Of a stretch of DNA of 19,206 bases, positions 6,188-13,395 are shown piece by piece (positions within the stretch are counted from its first letter, which is position 1; each line of letters begins with the position of its first letter). A model generated the notes under the pieces. It worked only from the letters and a program-made list of their open reading frames with translations, made no database searches and was not told the origin of the DNA. This DNA is from UBA10133 sp964528565. Its GTDB lineage: Bacteria > Patescibacteriota > Microgenomatia > UBA1400 > MFAQ01. Where the stretch lies: assembly GCA_964528565.1 (NCBI GenBank), contig CAZGSP010000058.1:1-19206 (forward strand). Direction: 5' to 3'. The position numbers were made by a program, and so were the translations under genes.

Positions 6188-7318
6188 CTAGACAAAGACC
6201 CTTCTCGTCGAGGAGTTGAGGTGAACCAAGAGTTCGTAAGGAATAGTTTTTATCAACCTGGCGGTGTTTTCGATAGAGTTTTTGTCTGTCCGAGTATTGG
6301 AATAGACGATCACTTCCTGACCCAAACCGATTCTTTTTATATTACTGACGTCGATGACCGTGATGTTCATGCTTACCTTACCGATTATTGGGCAGTATTT
6401 TTCCCCGATCTTGACACAGCCGACATTTGAAAGTCTAAGATCAACTCCGTCGTGGTAGCCAAGTGGAAGAAGAGCAATCTTCATTGTCTTTTTGGCCCGA
6501 AATGAAAAGCCGTAGCCAACACAATCCCCTTTCCGGATCTCTTTTATCAAAGTGATATGCGTAATCAACCTAAGAACCGGTTTCAATACTTTATTTTTAC
6601 CTGAGGGATCTATCCCGAATAAAGAAAGTCCCGGTCTCACTAGGTTGCCCATTGAGTCACCATCTTGCCGGATATTCAATAAGCCGGAGGAGTTGGCGAG
6701 ATGAACCCACTTGGGAAAGATGCCGTTCCGGTCTACAATATCCAAAGCTTTCTTAAACGTGTCTATTTGTTTCCGGGTGTAAGTATTTTCCGGTTTTTCG
6801 GACATCGCAAGATGCGACATTAGTCCTTCAATGGTGAGGCCGGTTTTTGATTTGATGAAAGAAATTAAGTCGGATAATCGATCGATCGGGACTCCCTCAC
6901 GGTGCATGCCCGTGTCTACAAAAAGGTGAATTTTGGCGTGTGGTTGATATTTGTTGAGCGCGATTAATTGTTCTTTGGAACTAACTGCGAAGGAGTATGG
7001 GAGGATCTTGGTTTGGAAACTTCCGGGATGGATACTTCCCATTATTAGGATCGGAGTTTTGATCTTGTTTTTTGAAAGCTCGTAAGCCTCGTATAGACTA
7101 TCGACGCAAAAGAAAGGACACCGATAATGATCAAGTTCTTTGGCGACCATGGCAAGTCCGTGACCGTATGCATTACTTTTGAGAACGGGTGAGATTTCAA
7201 GATGGTGATCCAGAGACCTCAGATATTGAAAATTGTTTTTTAGAGCGGTTTTGGAAAGCTCGATCCTGTTTAGAGGTTCGTAGTTGTGTCCGAGAATCTC
7301 CGAAAGCCTAGACATCAT
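6188..7318 (-). CDS. alr: alanine racemase
   Basis: The product has 376 residues, the usual length. Lys47 in PVLKSNAYGHG is the expected pyridoxal-phosphate lysine and Tyr269 in VGYGFSF the second catalytic base. HLANSSG, the Arg229 segment LVRPGLSLFG and LLPLGYHDGVDL are typical. The enzyme interconverts L- and D-alanine for peptidoglycan synthesis in the cytoplasm. In the usual motif GxxSMDQ or GxxCMDQ this protein has GKVSMNI, so the common Asp is Asn; I do not take this as loss of function. Two adjacent ATG codons (7318 and 7315) are possible starts. A TACAAT lies 5 and 8 bases before them and there is no Shine-Dalgarno. The gene stands alone between convergent and divergent neighbours. 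Confidence 0.95.
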   Translation of the reverse strand: MMSRLSEILGHNYEPLNRIELSKTALKNNFQYLRSLDHHLEISPVLKSNAYGHGLAMVAKELDHYRCPFFCVDSLYEAYELSKNKIKTPILIMGSIHPGSFQTKILPYSFAVSSKEQLIALNKYQPHAKIHLFVDTGMHREGVPIDRLSDLISFIKSKTGLTIEGLMSHLAMSEKPENTYTRKQIDTFKKALDIVDRNGIFPKWVHLANSSGLLNIRQDGDSMGNLVRPGLSLFGIDPSGKNKVLKPVLRLITHITLIKEIRKGDCVGYGFSFRAKKTMKIALLPLGYHDGVDLRLSNVGCVKIGEKYCPIIGKVSMNITVIDVSNIKRIGLGQEVIVYSNTRTDKNSIENTARLIKTIPYELLVHLNSSTRRVFV

Positions 7319-7323
7319 AGGGA

Positions 7324-7329
7324 ATTGTA
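7324..7329 (-). promoter_or_regulatory. -10 box of alr
   Basis: TACAAT on the minus strand (7329 down to 7324) lies five bases before the first of two adjacent ATG codons. The alr mRNA would therefore be leaderless or nearly so. Confidence 0.5.
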
Positions 7330-7380
7330 CTATGAGGAGTGAGTCCTTTGGATCATTCGTCAGGTGAAGAGATTTTGGGA

Positions 7381-7386
7381 TACAAT
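7381..7386 (+). promoter_or_regulatory. -10 box of the acidic protein gene
   Basis: TACAAT lies 7 bases before ATG 7394 and overlaps the region of the earlier in-frame starts (GTG 7364 and ATG 7388). This favours 7394 as the true start. Confidence 0.45.
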
Positions 7387-7393
7387 TATGGGT

Positions 7394-7774
7394 ATGGATG
7401 AGCCTCGAGAAACGATTCCGGAAGAACCGCAGGGAGATAATCCCGAGGAGTCTTCATGGCAGTTTGATTTTAGTTTTTCGGAATCTGTTTCATGGGATGA
7501 TTTGAATTTTAAGATAACTTTCGTGGAACCTGTGTCGGATGAACTGAAAGCCGAGATAGAGTCGGTGGTTACCAAATGGGCAACAAACGGAGTGGATAAC
7601 GGTTACGGCGGAAAGATGCATTCGTGGGAGATCGATGAGAAGGCGTGGAAGAAGAAAAATACAACCTTTTCTTTTTGGGCAGATATGGGAAGTAGTAATG
7701 ATGAGAAAGCACTTGAGGTGATTTTTCAAGAATTAGACAAGACGGGAAAAGTAAAAGGGGTTAGGCTATCCTAA
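7394..7774 (+). CDS. small acidic protein of unknown function
   Basis: The product has 126 residues from ATG 7394. There is no signal peptide or membrane segment. The N-terminal part is acidic and Pro/Glu-rich (MDEPRETIPEEPQGDNPEES). The rest alternates likely strands and helices (LNFKITFVEPVSDELKAEIES, ALEVIFQELDKTGKVKGVRL), which suggests a compact alpha/beta domain. I do not recognise the family. In-frame starts at 7364 (GTG) and 7388 would add ten or two residues, but the -10-like TACAAT at 7381 argues for 7394. It is divergent from alr and convergent with the next gene. Confidence 0.65.
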   Translation: MDEPRETIPEEPQGDNPEESSWQFDFSFSESVSWDDLNFKITFVEPVSDELKAEIESVVTKWATNGVDNGYGGKMHSWEIDEKAWKKKNTTFSFWADMGSSNDEKALEVIFQELDKTGKVKGVRLS

Positions 7775-7801
7775 TAAAAAAGGAGTGTGTGGCGGCCAAG
7801 A

Positions 7802-8467
7802 TCAGTATTTTATCGTCTCAGGGACTGAGCCAACGAGATGCAGGGAGCCTGATTTGAAGCTAGCTTCCCGGATATTGGCACCGCCAATTTGGCTGATCCG
7901 GCGCTTGATCATATCCCCCACGGCACCCGCAACCGGATTGGTGATCGAGTCCGGAACCGTTACCCTGCCAATTTGAAAGGTCGAAGGATCGATGGAAAGA
8001 ATATTATTTGTCATTCCTCCGGTTCCTTTGACATAAAACGGTAAGTCGCCGGCTACATACCGGACATACTGTTTTCCCTTTTCGATATCGGAGTCGGAGT
8101 AGCCGAGACTTTTGGCTAAAGAAATGGCGGTAGAAATATTTAGGAAACCGGAAGCTTCACCGGTACCGTCCGGATTAAATCTGATTTGAACGTTGTGAAG
8201 AGGAAAATTTTTATCTCTATCTTCCCAGACGGCAAAAATGGATGTGATTTCGGCGCTTGATAAGTCAACATTCAAGTCGACTTTGCCGGAACCATTGGGC
8301 TCGCCATATTTAGACTCAAAGGCAGTAACCAGAGCAGGATCGGCTTTGACCCCCAAGTCAACTTGCTTAGCAATGTAGCCGGATAGAAACGGCATAAAAC
8401 CAAGGTAGCTTAGACCGGCGACCGCCAATATTATCAGAATGACTAAACCAAGCAGTAGTTTTTTCAT
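7802..8467 (-). CDS. membrane-anchored extracytoplasmic protein of unknown function
   Basis: The product has 221 residues. MKK and a single hydrophobic segment (about 4-25) form an uncleaved anchor or signal, followed by about 195 mostly polar residues facing out. Visible segments include SSAEITSIFAVWEDRDKNFP, IRFNPDGTGEASGFLNIST and NNILSIDPSTFQIGRVTVPD, giving the impression of a beta-rich domain that could bind lipid or another surface component. I do not know the family. The ATG lies 6 bases after a GATAAT box and lacks a Shine-Dalgarno. It is divergent from the CBS gene. Confidence 0.7.
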   Translation of the reverse strand: MKKLLLGLVILIILAVAGLSYLGFMPFLSGYIAKQVDLGVKADPALVTAFESKYGEPNGSGKVDLNVDLSSAEITSIFAVWEDRDKNFPLHNVQIRFNPDGTGEASGFLNISTAISLAKSLGYSDSDIEKGKQYVRYVAGDLPFYVKGTGGMTNNILSIDPSTFQIGRVTVPDSITNPVAGAVGDMIKRRISQIGGANIREASFKSGSLHLVGSVPETIKY

Positions 8468-8473
8468 AGTACT

Positions 8474-8479
8474 ATTATC
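8474..8479 (-). promoter_or_regulatory. -10 box of the anchored protein gene
   Basis: GATAAT on the minus strand (8479 down to 8474, five of six consensus bases) is followed by six bases and the ATG at 8467, again a leaderless layout. Confidence 0.45.
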
Positions 8480-8494
8480 CTACATTAGATGGGG

Positions 8495-8537
8495 TATAAT
8501 ACGCTTCTTGCACGTTATCAAACCCCAAAAAAAGGAG
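8495..8537 (+). promoter_or_regulatory. promoter and Shine-Dalgarno of the CBS gene
   Basis: A perfect TATAAT at 8495-8500 lies 44 bases before ATG 8545, and AAAGGAG at 8531-8537 is a strong Shine-Dalgarno with 7-base spacing. This is one of only two genes in the window with a clear leader plus ribosome binding site. No good -35 hexamer is seen. Confidence 0.65.
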
Positions 8538-8544
8538 AGTCGGT

Positions 8545-8985
8545 ATGTCAAGAGTATCTCAATTGTTGAAAGCCGCCCATTCGGACAAAAATGTGGTGAC
8601 TGTCAGTCCGGGAACTTCAGTGGTGGATGCCGCCTTCATCCTTCGTCACAATAATATCGGTGCTTTGCCGGTTATGGACGATGGAGTGTTAGTGGGAATT
8701 ATCTCCGAACGGGATATGGTGTTTGACGTTTTGGCAAACAGGACCGATCCCGCGACCATTGCCGTTGCCGACTGTATGACCAAAGATCCGGCCTGTGTGA
8801 CTCCCTTTACCGATATTATGGACTGTATGAAGCTCATGGAAGAAATGAAGGTGAGACACATTCCGGTGGTCGACAATGGGCTGCTAGTGGGGATAGTTTC
8901 TCTCAGGGACATACTGTATGTCTTGTGGAAGAATCAAGAACTACTGGCGCAACAGTTTGAATCATACATTCTTGGTCTCCGCTAA
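8545..8985 (+). CDS. CBS-domain pair protein
   Basis: The product has 146 residues made of two CBS domains. CBS1 covers about residues 10-66 (SVVDAAFILRHNNIGALPVM then GVLVGIISERDMV) and CBS2 about 76-132 (IMDCMKLMEEMKVRHIPVVD then GLLVGIVSLRDILYVL). A C-terminal helix of about 15 residues follows. Stand-alone CBS pairs bind adenine nucleotides or related ligands and report energy or redox state to partner proteins; the partner is unknown here. The gene has its own promoter, strong Shine-Dalgarno and terminator, so it is a single-gene unit and perhaps well expressed. Confidence 0.92.
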   Translation: MSRVSQLLKAAHSDKNVVTVSPGTSVVDAAFILRHNNIGALPVMDDGVLVGIISERDMVFDVLANRTDPATIAVADCMTKDPACVTPFTDIMDCMKLMEEMKVRHIPVVDNGLLVGIVSLRDILYVLWKNQELLAQQFESYILGLR

Positions 8986-8992
8986 TTTTTCG

Positions 8993-9019
8993 AACCAGCC
9001 TACTATCGGCTGGTTTTTT
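8993..9019 (+). terminator. intrinsic terminator of the CBS gene
   Basis: A perfect 8-bp stem (AACCAGCC 8993-9000 with GGCTGGTT 9008-9015) is followed by TTTT, starting 8 bases after the stop codon. Confidence 0.85.
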
Positions 9020-9065
9020 GTGATGAACCCGGAAGTTAAACGGACTGATAGAATTGACTCGTGAT

Positions 9066-9326
9066 ATGAAATATTTTGTATATATCCTGAGAACTTCGGC
9101 CAACACTTTATATATTGGACAGACGAATAATTTGGAACGAAGACTAAGGGATCACCAGAGTAAGACAGGAAGATCGGCCAAGTACGTTCGATGTTTTGAT
9201 AGTGTAGAGCTGGTTTATTCGGAGGAACAGCCCACCAGAGGAGAGGCAATGAGAAGGGAGAGGGAAATAAGAACTTGGACAAAGGCAAAAAAAGAGAGAC
9301 TTGTATTTTCGGGTCATGCCGCTTAG
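9066..9326 (+). CDS. GIY-YIG nuclease family protein
   Basis: The product has 86 residues, one GIY-YIG domain of the short, UvrC-N-terminal-like stand-alone type. It starts MKYFVYILRT; VYI (5-7) and YIG (16-18, in TLYIGQTNNLERRLRDH) form the signature, with a conserved Arg in the following helix. GEAMRREREIRTW carries the expected metal-binding Glu and the basic helix. Such proteins are metal-dependent DNA nucleases linked with repair or mobile DNA; the role here is unknown. A TTG at 9054 would add four residues, but it overlaps a TAGAAT -10-like box at 9049-9054, so I use ATG 9066. The gene lies between the CBS terminator and the kinase gene. Confidence 0.88.
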   Translation: MKYFVYILRTSANTLYIGQTNNLERRLRDHQSKTGRSAKYVRCFDSVELVYSEEQPTRGEAMRREREIRTWTKAKKERLVFSGHAA

Positions 9327-9329
9327 TAT
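9324..9329 (+). promoter_or_regulatory. -10 box of the NMP kinase gene
   Basis: TAGTAT lies 7 bases before ATG 9337 and overlaps the stop codon of the GIY-YIG gene. There is no Shine-Dalgarno. Confidence 0.45.
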
Positions 9330-9336
9330 CGTTTAA

Positions 9337-9957
9337 ATGAGCGAAAAATTAGTTCCCGAAGAAAGATTGAGGATAGGGGAAAAAATGGTGGTCTTTGTCG
9401 GTCCGGAAGGATCGGGGAAAACAACGATCGCCAGGATGCTCGCGGAAAAAAGCGGGAAACCTTATGTCACCACCGGTGATACCATCCGGGATCTGGCCGT
9501 AAATGATCCGGGAGAGTTGGGAGAAGAGTGCCGAACGATACTGGCCGCAAAAACATATATTTCGGGTGAGACATTGCTCAAAATTCTGGTTCACCGGTTC
9601 AGCCGGAGCGATGTAGCTAAGGGGCTGATCTTGGATGGAGGCATGAGAACCATTGAAGAAACAAGGGATTTCCAGGCGATGATGGACCAAGCTAATTTAG
9701 TCTTACCCTTGACGATTTTGTATTTACAAATACCTTACCTGACCAGTTACGAAAGATTGGTGTATGGGAAAAACGCCAGAAAAAGAAAAGACGATACTTT
9801 TCGCGGGGTTTACAGTAGACTTTCACAGTTTCATCACCGGCTTCAAGATAGAGTAGATATCATGCAAAACCAACCGGGATGGGAACTGCTTCCGGTGGAT
9901 GCAACCAAACCGATCGAGGAGGTCTTTGAGGAAGTAAAGCAATTACTGTCCCGGTAA
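9337..9957 (+). CDS. adenylate kinase-like nucleoside monophosphate kinase
   Basis: The product has 206 residues. A Walker A loop GPEGSGKT sits at 22-29, followed by ARMLAEKSGKPYVTTGDTIRD, which matches the NMP-binding region of adenylate kinase. LILDGGMRTIEE replaces the usual DGFPRT motif, and ARKRKDDTFRGVYSRLSQFH corresponds to the region after the lid. No zinc-finger lid is seen. The enzyme would transfer phosphate from ATP to a nucleoside monophosphate, but the altered DGFPRT motif makes the acceptor uncertain. It is followed by the split transketolase genes on the same strand after 39 bases and may be cotranscribed. Confidence 0.82.
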   Translation: MSEKLVPEERLRIGEKMVVFVGPEGSGKTTIARMLAEKSGKPYVTTGDTIRDLAVNDPGELGEECRTILAAKTYISGETLLKILVHRFSRSDVAKGLILDGGMRTIEETRDFQAMMDQANLVLPLTILYLQIPYLTSYERLVYGKNARKRKDDTFRGVYSRLSQFHHRLQDRVDIMQNQPGWELLPVDATKPIEEVFEEVKQLLSR

Positions 9958-9982
9958 CGTTTTGGAGGGGTATAAATGATGG

Positions 9983-9988
9983 TAAACT
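9983..9988 (+). promoter_or_regulatory. possible -10 box of transketolase N gene
   Basis: TAAACT lies 8 bases before ATG 9997. A TATAAA at 9971-9976 is an alternative for a slightly longer leader. There is no Shine-Dalgarno next to the start. Confidence 0.35.
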
Positions 9989-9996
9989 GAAGTAGA

Positions 9997-10905
9997 ATGA
10001 TAGTCGACAACTTGGATGTGGATTTGACGGAAGAAAAATTATTTGATCTTCAGGAAAAAGCTCTTAAGGCGAGGGAGCTCGTGATCGAAACACTATTGGA
10101 AGCAAAGTCCGGTCATAGTGCCGGACCTCTGGGAATGGCGGATATTTTTGTGGCGCTTTATTTTCATATCTTAAACCATGATCCGAAAGACCCTCATAAG
10201 CCCGACAGGGATAGATTGATCCTCAGCAATGGACATATCTGTCCCATCCGCTACGTGGTCATGGCTATGGCGGGATACTTCCCCATGGAAGAGCTTAAAA
10301 CACTGAGAAAAATCAATTCCAGATTGCAGGGACATCCCCACCGGACGGCTTTGGACGGAGTGGAAACAACCTCCGGACCTCTCGGAGAAGGTCTCGCGCA
10401 AGCTATCGGGTATGCTCTGGCGGCCAAACTGGATAACAAGAGTCACTATATCTACTGTATTACTTCCGATGGTGAACATCAGGAAGGCGGTACCTGGGAA
10501 GCGATCATGTTCGCCGGAAAAAATAAAATAAATAATATGACGGTGATCGTTGACCGGAACAATATTCAGATCGACGGCTTTACCGAAAATATCATGCCTC
10601 TTGAACCACTGCGGGAAAAATATGAAGCGTTCGGCTGGCATGTCCTGGAAGTGGATGGAAATAATATCAGAACCTTCATCGATGCCGTGCGCGAAGCAAA
10701 AGCTATTTTTAACAAACCAACCGTGATCATTGCTCACACCATACCCGGCAAAGGAGTGAGTTTTATGGAAAATAATTATCTGTGGCACGGAGCCCCTCCC
10801 GACACCGGGGAGATAGCCGGATCACCTTCAAAAGGTGAACAGGCGAAGATGGCTCTGGCCGACCTGAGAACGTTGCAAGGAAAAATAGAAAGCGAACATC
10901 AATAA
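9997..10905 (+). CDS. transketolase, N-terminal (thiamine diphosphate-binding) subunit
   Basis: The product has 302 residues, the usual length for the separate N-terminal half. SGH (38-40), SNGH (77-80), QGHP (111-114) and TTSGPLGEGLAQAIG (124-138) are the conserved substrate and cofactor segments. SDGEHQEG (157-164) with VDRNNIQIDG (185-194) forms the metal/ThDP motif; the first Gly of the common GDG is Ser here. The subunit works with the product of the next gene to move two-carbon units between sugar phosphates in the non-oxidative pentose phosphate pathway. The genes are 5 bases apart. Split transketolases are common in archaea and CPR bacteria. Confidence 0.94.
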   Translation: MIVDNLDVDLTEEKLFDLQEKALKARELVIETLLEAKSGHSAGPLGMADIFVALYFHILNHDPKDPHKPDRDRLILSNGHICPIRYVVMAMAGYFPMEELKTLRKINSRLQGHPHRTALDGVETTSGPLGEGLAQAIGYALAAKLDNKSHYIYCITSDGEHQEGGTWEAIMFAGKNKINNMTVIVDRNNIQIDGFTENIMPLEPLREKYEAFGWHVLEVDGNNIRTFIDAVREAKAIFNKPTVIIAHTIPGKGVSFMENNYLWHGAPPDTGEIAGSPSKGEQAKMALADLRTLQGKIESEHQ

Positions 10906-10910
10906 AGAAC

Positions 10911-11897
10911 ATGCTCAATCCCGACTTAAAACTAAACCAAAAAATGTTTGATGAGACGGCCGAACTCAAGGCGACAAGAGACGGCTTTGGATCGGCTCTC
11001 GTCTATCTCGGAGAGACAAATCCGGCGGTGGTAGTGCTGACCGCAGACCTAAATGAGTCAACCAGGACGGAAGAGTTCTCCAAAAAATTTCCGGAAAGAT
11101 TTTTTGAGTGCGGTGTGGCCGAACAAAACATGGCGGCCATTGCGGCCGGGCTCGGTGTAAGCAGGAAGATACCCTTTATATCTTCATATGCTGTTTTCTC
11201 CCCCGGCAAGAACTGGGAAACTATCCGGACCACCATTGTTTACAACCACTCAAATGTAAAAATAGCGGGACATCATAGCGGCGTAATGACCGGAGCGGAC
11301 GGAGCGACTCATCAGGCCACCGAGGATATTGCAATCACCAGATGCTGGCCGGACATTGAAATAATAGTGCCTTGCGACAGCCATGAGAGCAGAAAGGCAA
11401 CCATAATGTCTGCCGATATCGACGGACCGGTGTATCTCCGGTTCAGCCGCGATAAATCGGTAATGATGACGACCGAAGAAACTCCTTTTGATAAAAAAAT
11501 CCAGACTTACTGGGTGACAGAAAATCCCCAATGTACCATCTTTGGGACCGGGCACCTGCTTTATCAGGCGATGCTCGCCGGAAAAGAGCTGGAGAGCGAG
11601 GGAATAAACGTTCTCGTTGCCAATACTGCCTATATCAAACCGCTGGACACGGAGGGTGTGCTAAATCTCGTAGAAAAGACAGGCTGTGCCGTGAGCGTGG
11701 AAGATCATCAAGTGACGGGTGGACTCGGAGGGGCGCTGGCCGAGCTACTGGCGGCAAAAAAACCGGCACCGATGGAGTTTATCGGACTGCAAAATACTTT
11801 TGCGGAGTCCGGAAGCTCAAAAGAGCTGATCGAAAAATACGGTATGGGTAAGAACGCGATCAAGGAAGCGGTCAAAAGAGCGATAGCACGAAAATAA
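10911..11897 (+). CDS. transketolase, C-terminal (pyrimidine-binding) subunit
   Basis: The product has 328 residues covering the Pyr domain and the C-terminal domain. Glu71 in FFECGVAEQNM is the expected glutamate that activates ThDP. SSYAVFSPGKNWETIR, HHSGVMTGADGATHQ and IIVPCD follow in normal order, and the C-terminal domain contains SVEDHQVTGGLGGALAE. It would form the heteromeric enzyme with the preceding product. The start follows the preceding stop by 5 bases without a Shine-Dalgarno, so translational coupling is likely. The plus-strand transcript has no clear terminator of its own; the hairpin at 11911-11933 is oriented for the opposite strand. Confidence 0.94.
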   Translation: MLNPDLKLNQKMFDETAELKATRDGFGSALVYLGETNPAVVVLTADLNESTRTEEFSKKFPERFFECGVAEQNMAAIAAGLGVSRKIPFISSYAVFSPGKNWETIRTTIVYNHSNVKIAGHHSGVMTGADGATHQATEDIAITRCWPDIEIIVPCDSHESRKATIMSADIDGPVYLRFSRDKSVMMTTEETPFDKKIQTYWVTENPQCTIFGTGHLLYQAMLAGKELESEGINVLVANTAYIKPLDTEGVLNLVEKTGCAVSVEDHQVTGGLGGALAELLAAKKPAPMEFIGLQNTFAESGSSKELIEKYGMGKNAIKEAVKRAIARK

Positions 11898-11903
11898 AGA
11901 GAT

Positions 11904-11933
11904 AAAAAAACCCCTCACCATAAAGATGAGGGG
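11904..11933 (-). terminator. intrinsic terminator of the minus-strand membrane protein gene
   Basis: On the minus strand a 7-bp stem (CCCCTCA with TGAGGGG, bases 11933-11927 and 11917-11911) is followed by seven T (11910-11904). It lies 9 bases after the stop of the leftward gene. The plus-strand side has no T tract. Confidence 0.8.
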
Positions 11934-11942
11934 AAGAGTGAA

Positions 11943-12860
11943 CTAGCGGCCAAACAGGCCTCGAGGCTTTTCTTGAGTAACTTCGATGAGAGATTCTTCG
12001 GATGAAGGGGGAAGAGCTCGGTACTCCTGAGGAGAAGGGAAGTGCTTTTCGGCGGCTTCCGTCATTTTCTCCGGAGTGGAAACTTTGTCCCCGGGGCCGA
12101 TCGACGGACCCGAGCCCATGGTGACAGTCTTGTTTAGATCCGTTATCCTGGAAAAGCCACCTGTGGTAGCCATGTAGCCATTTTTTATCATCGTGAAGAT
12201 GATGACAGCGAACAGGGCGGCACCGATGACCGAGCCGATCAAGGTCAGTACCTGCCCGGCCATGACGGTAGATCCGGCTTGACCGAAAAAGAAGGCCAGA
12301 CCGATGAGGGCCAGGAAGAAACCCAGGATGGCACCCCATTGGGCTCCGAAGATTTTGCCAAACACACCCGCGGCAATACAGGCGATCAGGAACCCGATCA
12401 GACCATATCCGGGCAACGGATTGTCAGAACCAAACACCTGGGAAACCTTTTGCATAGCCAAATCCAACGGGGAATAAGGTATCCAGGTGACGGTGACTTC
12501 GGTGGAGAAAATGGATCCGTCGAGCCTCATACCCTCTGCATGAATGACATGCACTCCGGGGGTCATAATTCTGCCTCCGGGGCAAGGATTGCTGCCTTTG
12601 GCGACGATACATTTCCAGAAGAGACCATCGGCGTTGAAGGTTATTTCTTTCAGGTATTCGAAGCCAGACCAGATAGTGGTCGTGATAGGGATACCGGCTC
12701 CGGTATCTTCGTCGGTGAACAGGTTTTTGGCTCCGGGGGAAGGATCGATGAAGATGATTTCGCCCGGCTCCGTCAGACCGGCAAAGGCCGACTTGAGGCC
12801 ACAGCCGGTAGAAACCAAGATCAGAACCGATAATACGAGGAAAAGATAGAAATTCTTCAT
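11943..12860 (-). CDS. exported-domain multi-pass membrane protein, possible lipoprotein
   Basis: The product has 305 residues. An N-terminal signal (about 1-19) ends in VSTGC, which could be a weak lipobox; a signal peptidase I site near AFA/GL is the alternative. An exported domain of about 110 residues with two further cysteines follows (FWKCIVAKGSNPCPGG). Three to four membrane segments cover about 149-222, and a polar, Pro/Ser/Glu-rich tail of about 80 residues ends GLFGR. I do not recognise the family. It is unusual here in having a strong Shine-Dalgarno (AAAGGAGG, 5-base spacing), a near-consensus promoter with -35 and -10, and a terminator, which suggest good expression. Confidence 0.75.
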   Translation of the reverse strand: MKNFYLFLVLSVLILVSTGCGLKSAFAGLTEPGEIIFIDPSPGAKNLFTDEDTGAGIPITTTIWSGFEYLKEITFNADGLFWKCIVAKGSNPCPGGRIMTPGVHVIHAEGMRLDGSIFSTEVTVTWIPYSPLDLAMQKVSQVFGSDNPLPGYGLIGFLIACIAAGVFGKIFGAQWGAILGFFLALIGLAFFFGQAGSTVMAGQVLTLIGSVIGAALFAVIIFTMIKNGYMATTGGFSRITDLNKTVTMGSGPSIGPGDKVSTPEKMTEAAEKHFPSPQEYRALPPSSEESLIEVTQEKPRGLFGR

Positions 12861-12865
12861 GGGAC

Positions 12866-12873
12866 CCTCCTTT
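12866..12873 (-). promoter_or_regulatory. strong Shine-Dalgarno
   Basis: AAAGGAGG on the minus strand, five bases before the ATG at 12860. It confirms that start. Confidence 0.85.
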
Positions 12874-12907
12874 AGGGCTTTTCAATTTAAGGACCTGAGA
12901 TGGGGGG

Positions 12908-12936
12908 ATTTTATCTTATAGGTACAAGGAAGTCAA
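12908..12936 (-). promoter_or_regulatory. canonical sigma-70 promoter
   Basis: On the minus strand TTGACT (12936 down to 12931) and TAAAAT (12913 down to 12908) are separated by exactly 17 bases. This is the only full -35/-10 pair I find in the window. The -35 overlaps the TGA stop of the upstream DUF1003-like gene. The leader to the ATG at 12860 would be about 40 bases long. Confidence 0.7.
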
Positions 12937-13346
12937 CTTTTACGCTGTTTTTCAAGGGTAGAAATGTCCTTCTGGAGGTCCCGAAGACGAAGTTCCATGT
13001 CCCGTAATACTTTGATCATATCCACGTCTTCGGTGGAGTCTTCACTGACGTCTTCCTGGATGTCGTCGATATCTTCCTGGATGTCGTCGATATCTTCCTC
13101 AACACCGGCCAGGCTTTCGGTGGTCCGGTTGACGGTCATTTGGATAAAAATGGCAAGATAAATAGCTTCCAAGGAGACCGCGGTCGTAAGGATCAAGAGG
13201 ATTTGCTCGGTAGACTGACCAAAAAATCTCAGAGAGAAAATACCAATGAAGAGAAGGGTATGGATGACGATGGAAGTATTGGTGCCTATATGGTAAGTCA
13301 TCTGCCTGGATAGAGTGTCGAGGATGGTTGGCCTGTGTTTCACCAT
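12933..13346 (-). CDS. DUF1003-like two-pass membrane protein with coiled-coil tail
   Basis: The product has 137 residues from ATG 13346. Two membrane segments (about 27-44 and 50-70: IVIHTLLFIGIFSLRFFG and ILLILTTAVSLEAIYLAIFI) followed by QMTVNRT resemble the DUF1003 family. The cytoplasmic tail is a very acidic coiled coil with a repeated heptad (DIDDIQE) and a second coil LRDMELRLRDLQKDISTLE. Function is unknown. The frame stays open 44 codons upstream, overlapping the zinc ribbon gene, but ATG 13346 has TACAAT six bases upstream and starts at the conserved part. Low-affinity iron permease-like proteins have a similar two-helix form and are an alternative. Confidence 0.68.
   Translation of the reverse strand: MVKHRPTILDTLSRQMTYHIGTNTSIVIHTLLFIGIFSLRFFGQSTEQILLILTTAVSLEAIYLAIFIQMTVNRTTESLAGVEEDIDDIQEDIDDIQEDVSEDSTEDVDMIKVLRDMELRLRDLQKDISTLEKQRKS
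13051..13099. repeat. 21-bp tandem repeat inside the DUF1003-like gene
   Basis: A 21-base unit starting TCTTCCTGGATGTCG occurs twice in perfect tandem (13051-13071 and 13072-13092), followed by 7 bases of a third. It encodes the repeated acidic heptad of the coiled coil, so copy number may vary without breaking the frame. Confidence 0.85.
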
Positions 13347-13352
13347 AAAACA

Positions 13353-13358
13353 ATTGTA
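13353..13358 (-). promoter_or_regulatory. -10 box of the DUF1003-like gene
   Basis: TACAAT on the minus strand (13358 down to 13353) followed by six bases and ATG 13346, a leaderless layout. It lies in the 49-base spacer after the zinc ribbon gene. Confidence 0.5.
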
Positions 13359-13395
13359 GACGCAAAAACTAATTTTAGAAACCCGCAAAGGAGTT

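Noticed and set aside
9997..11897. Transketolase broken by a frameshift
   Set aside because: Both halves are complete domains with their own starts and a 5-base gap, as in known split transketolases.
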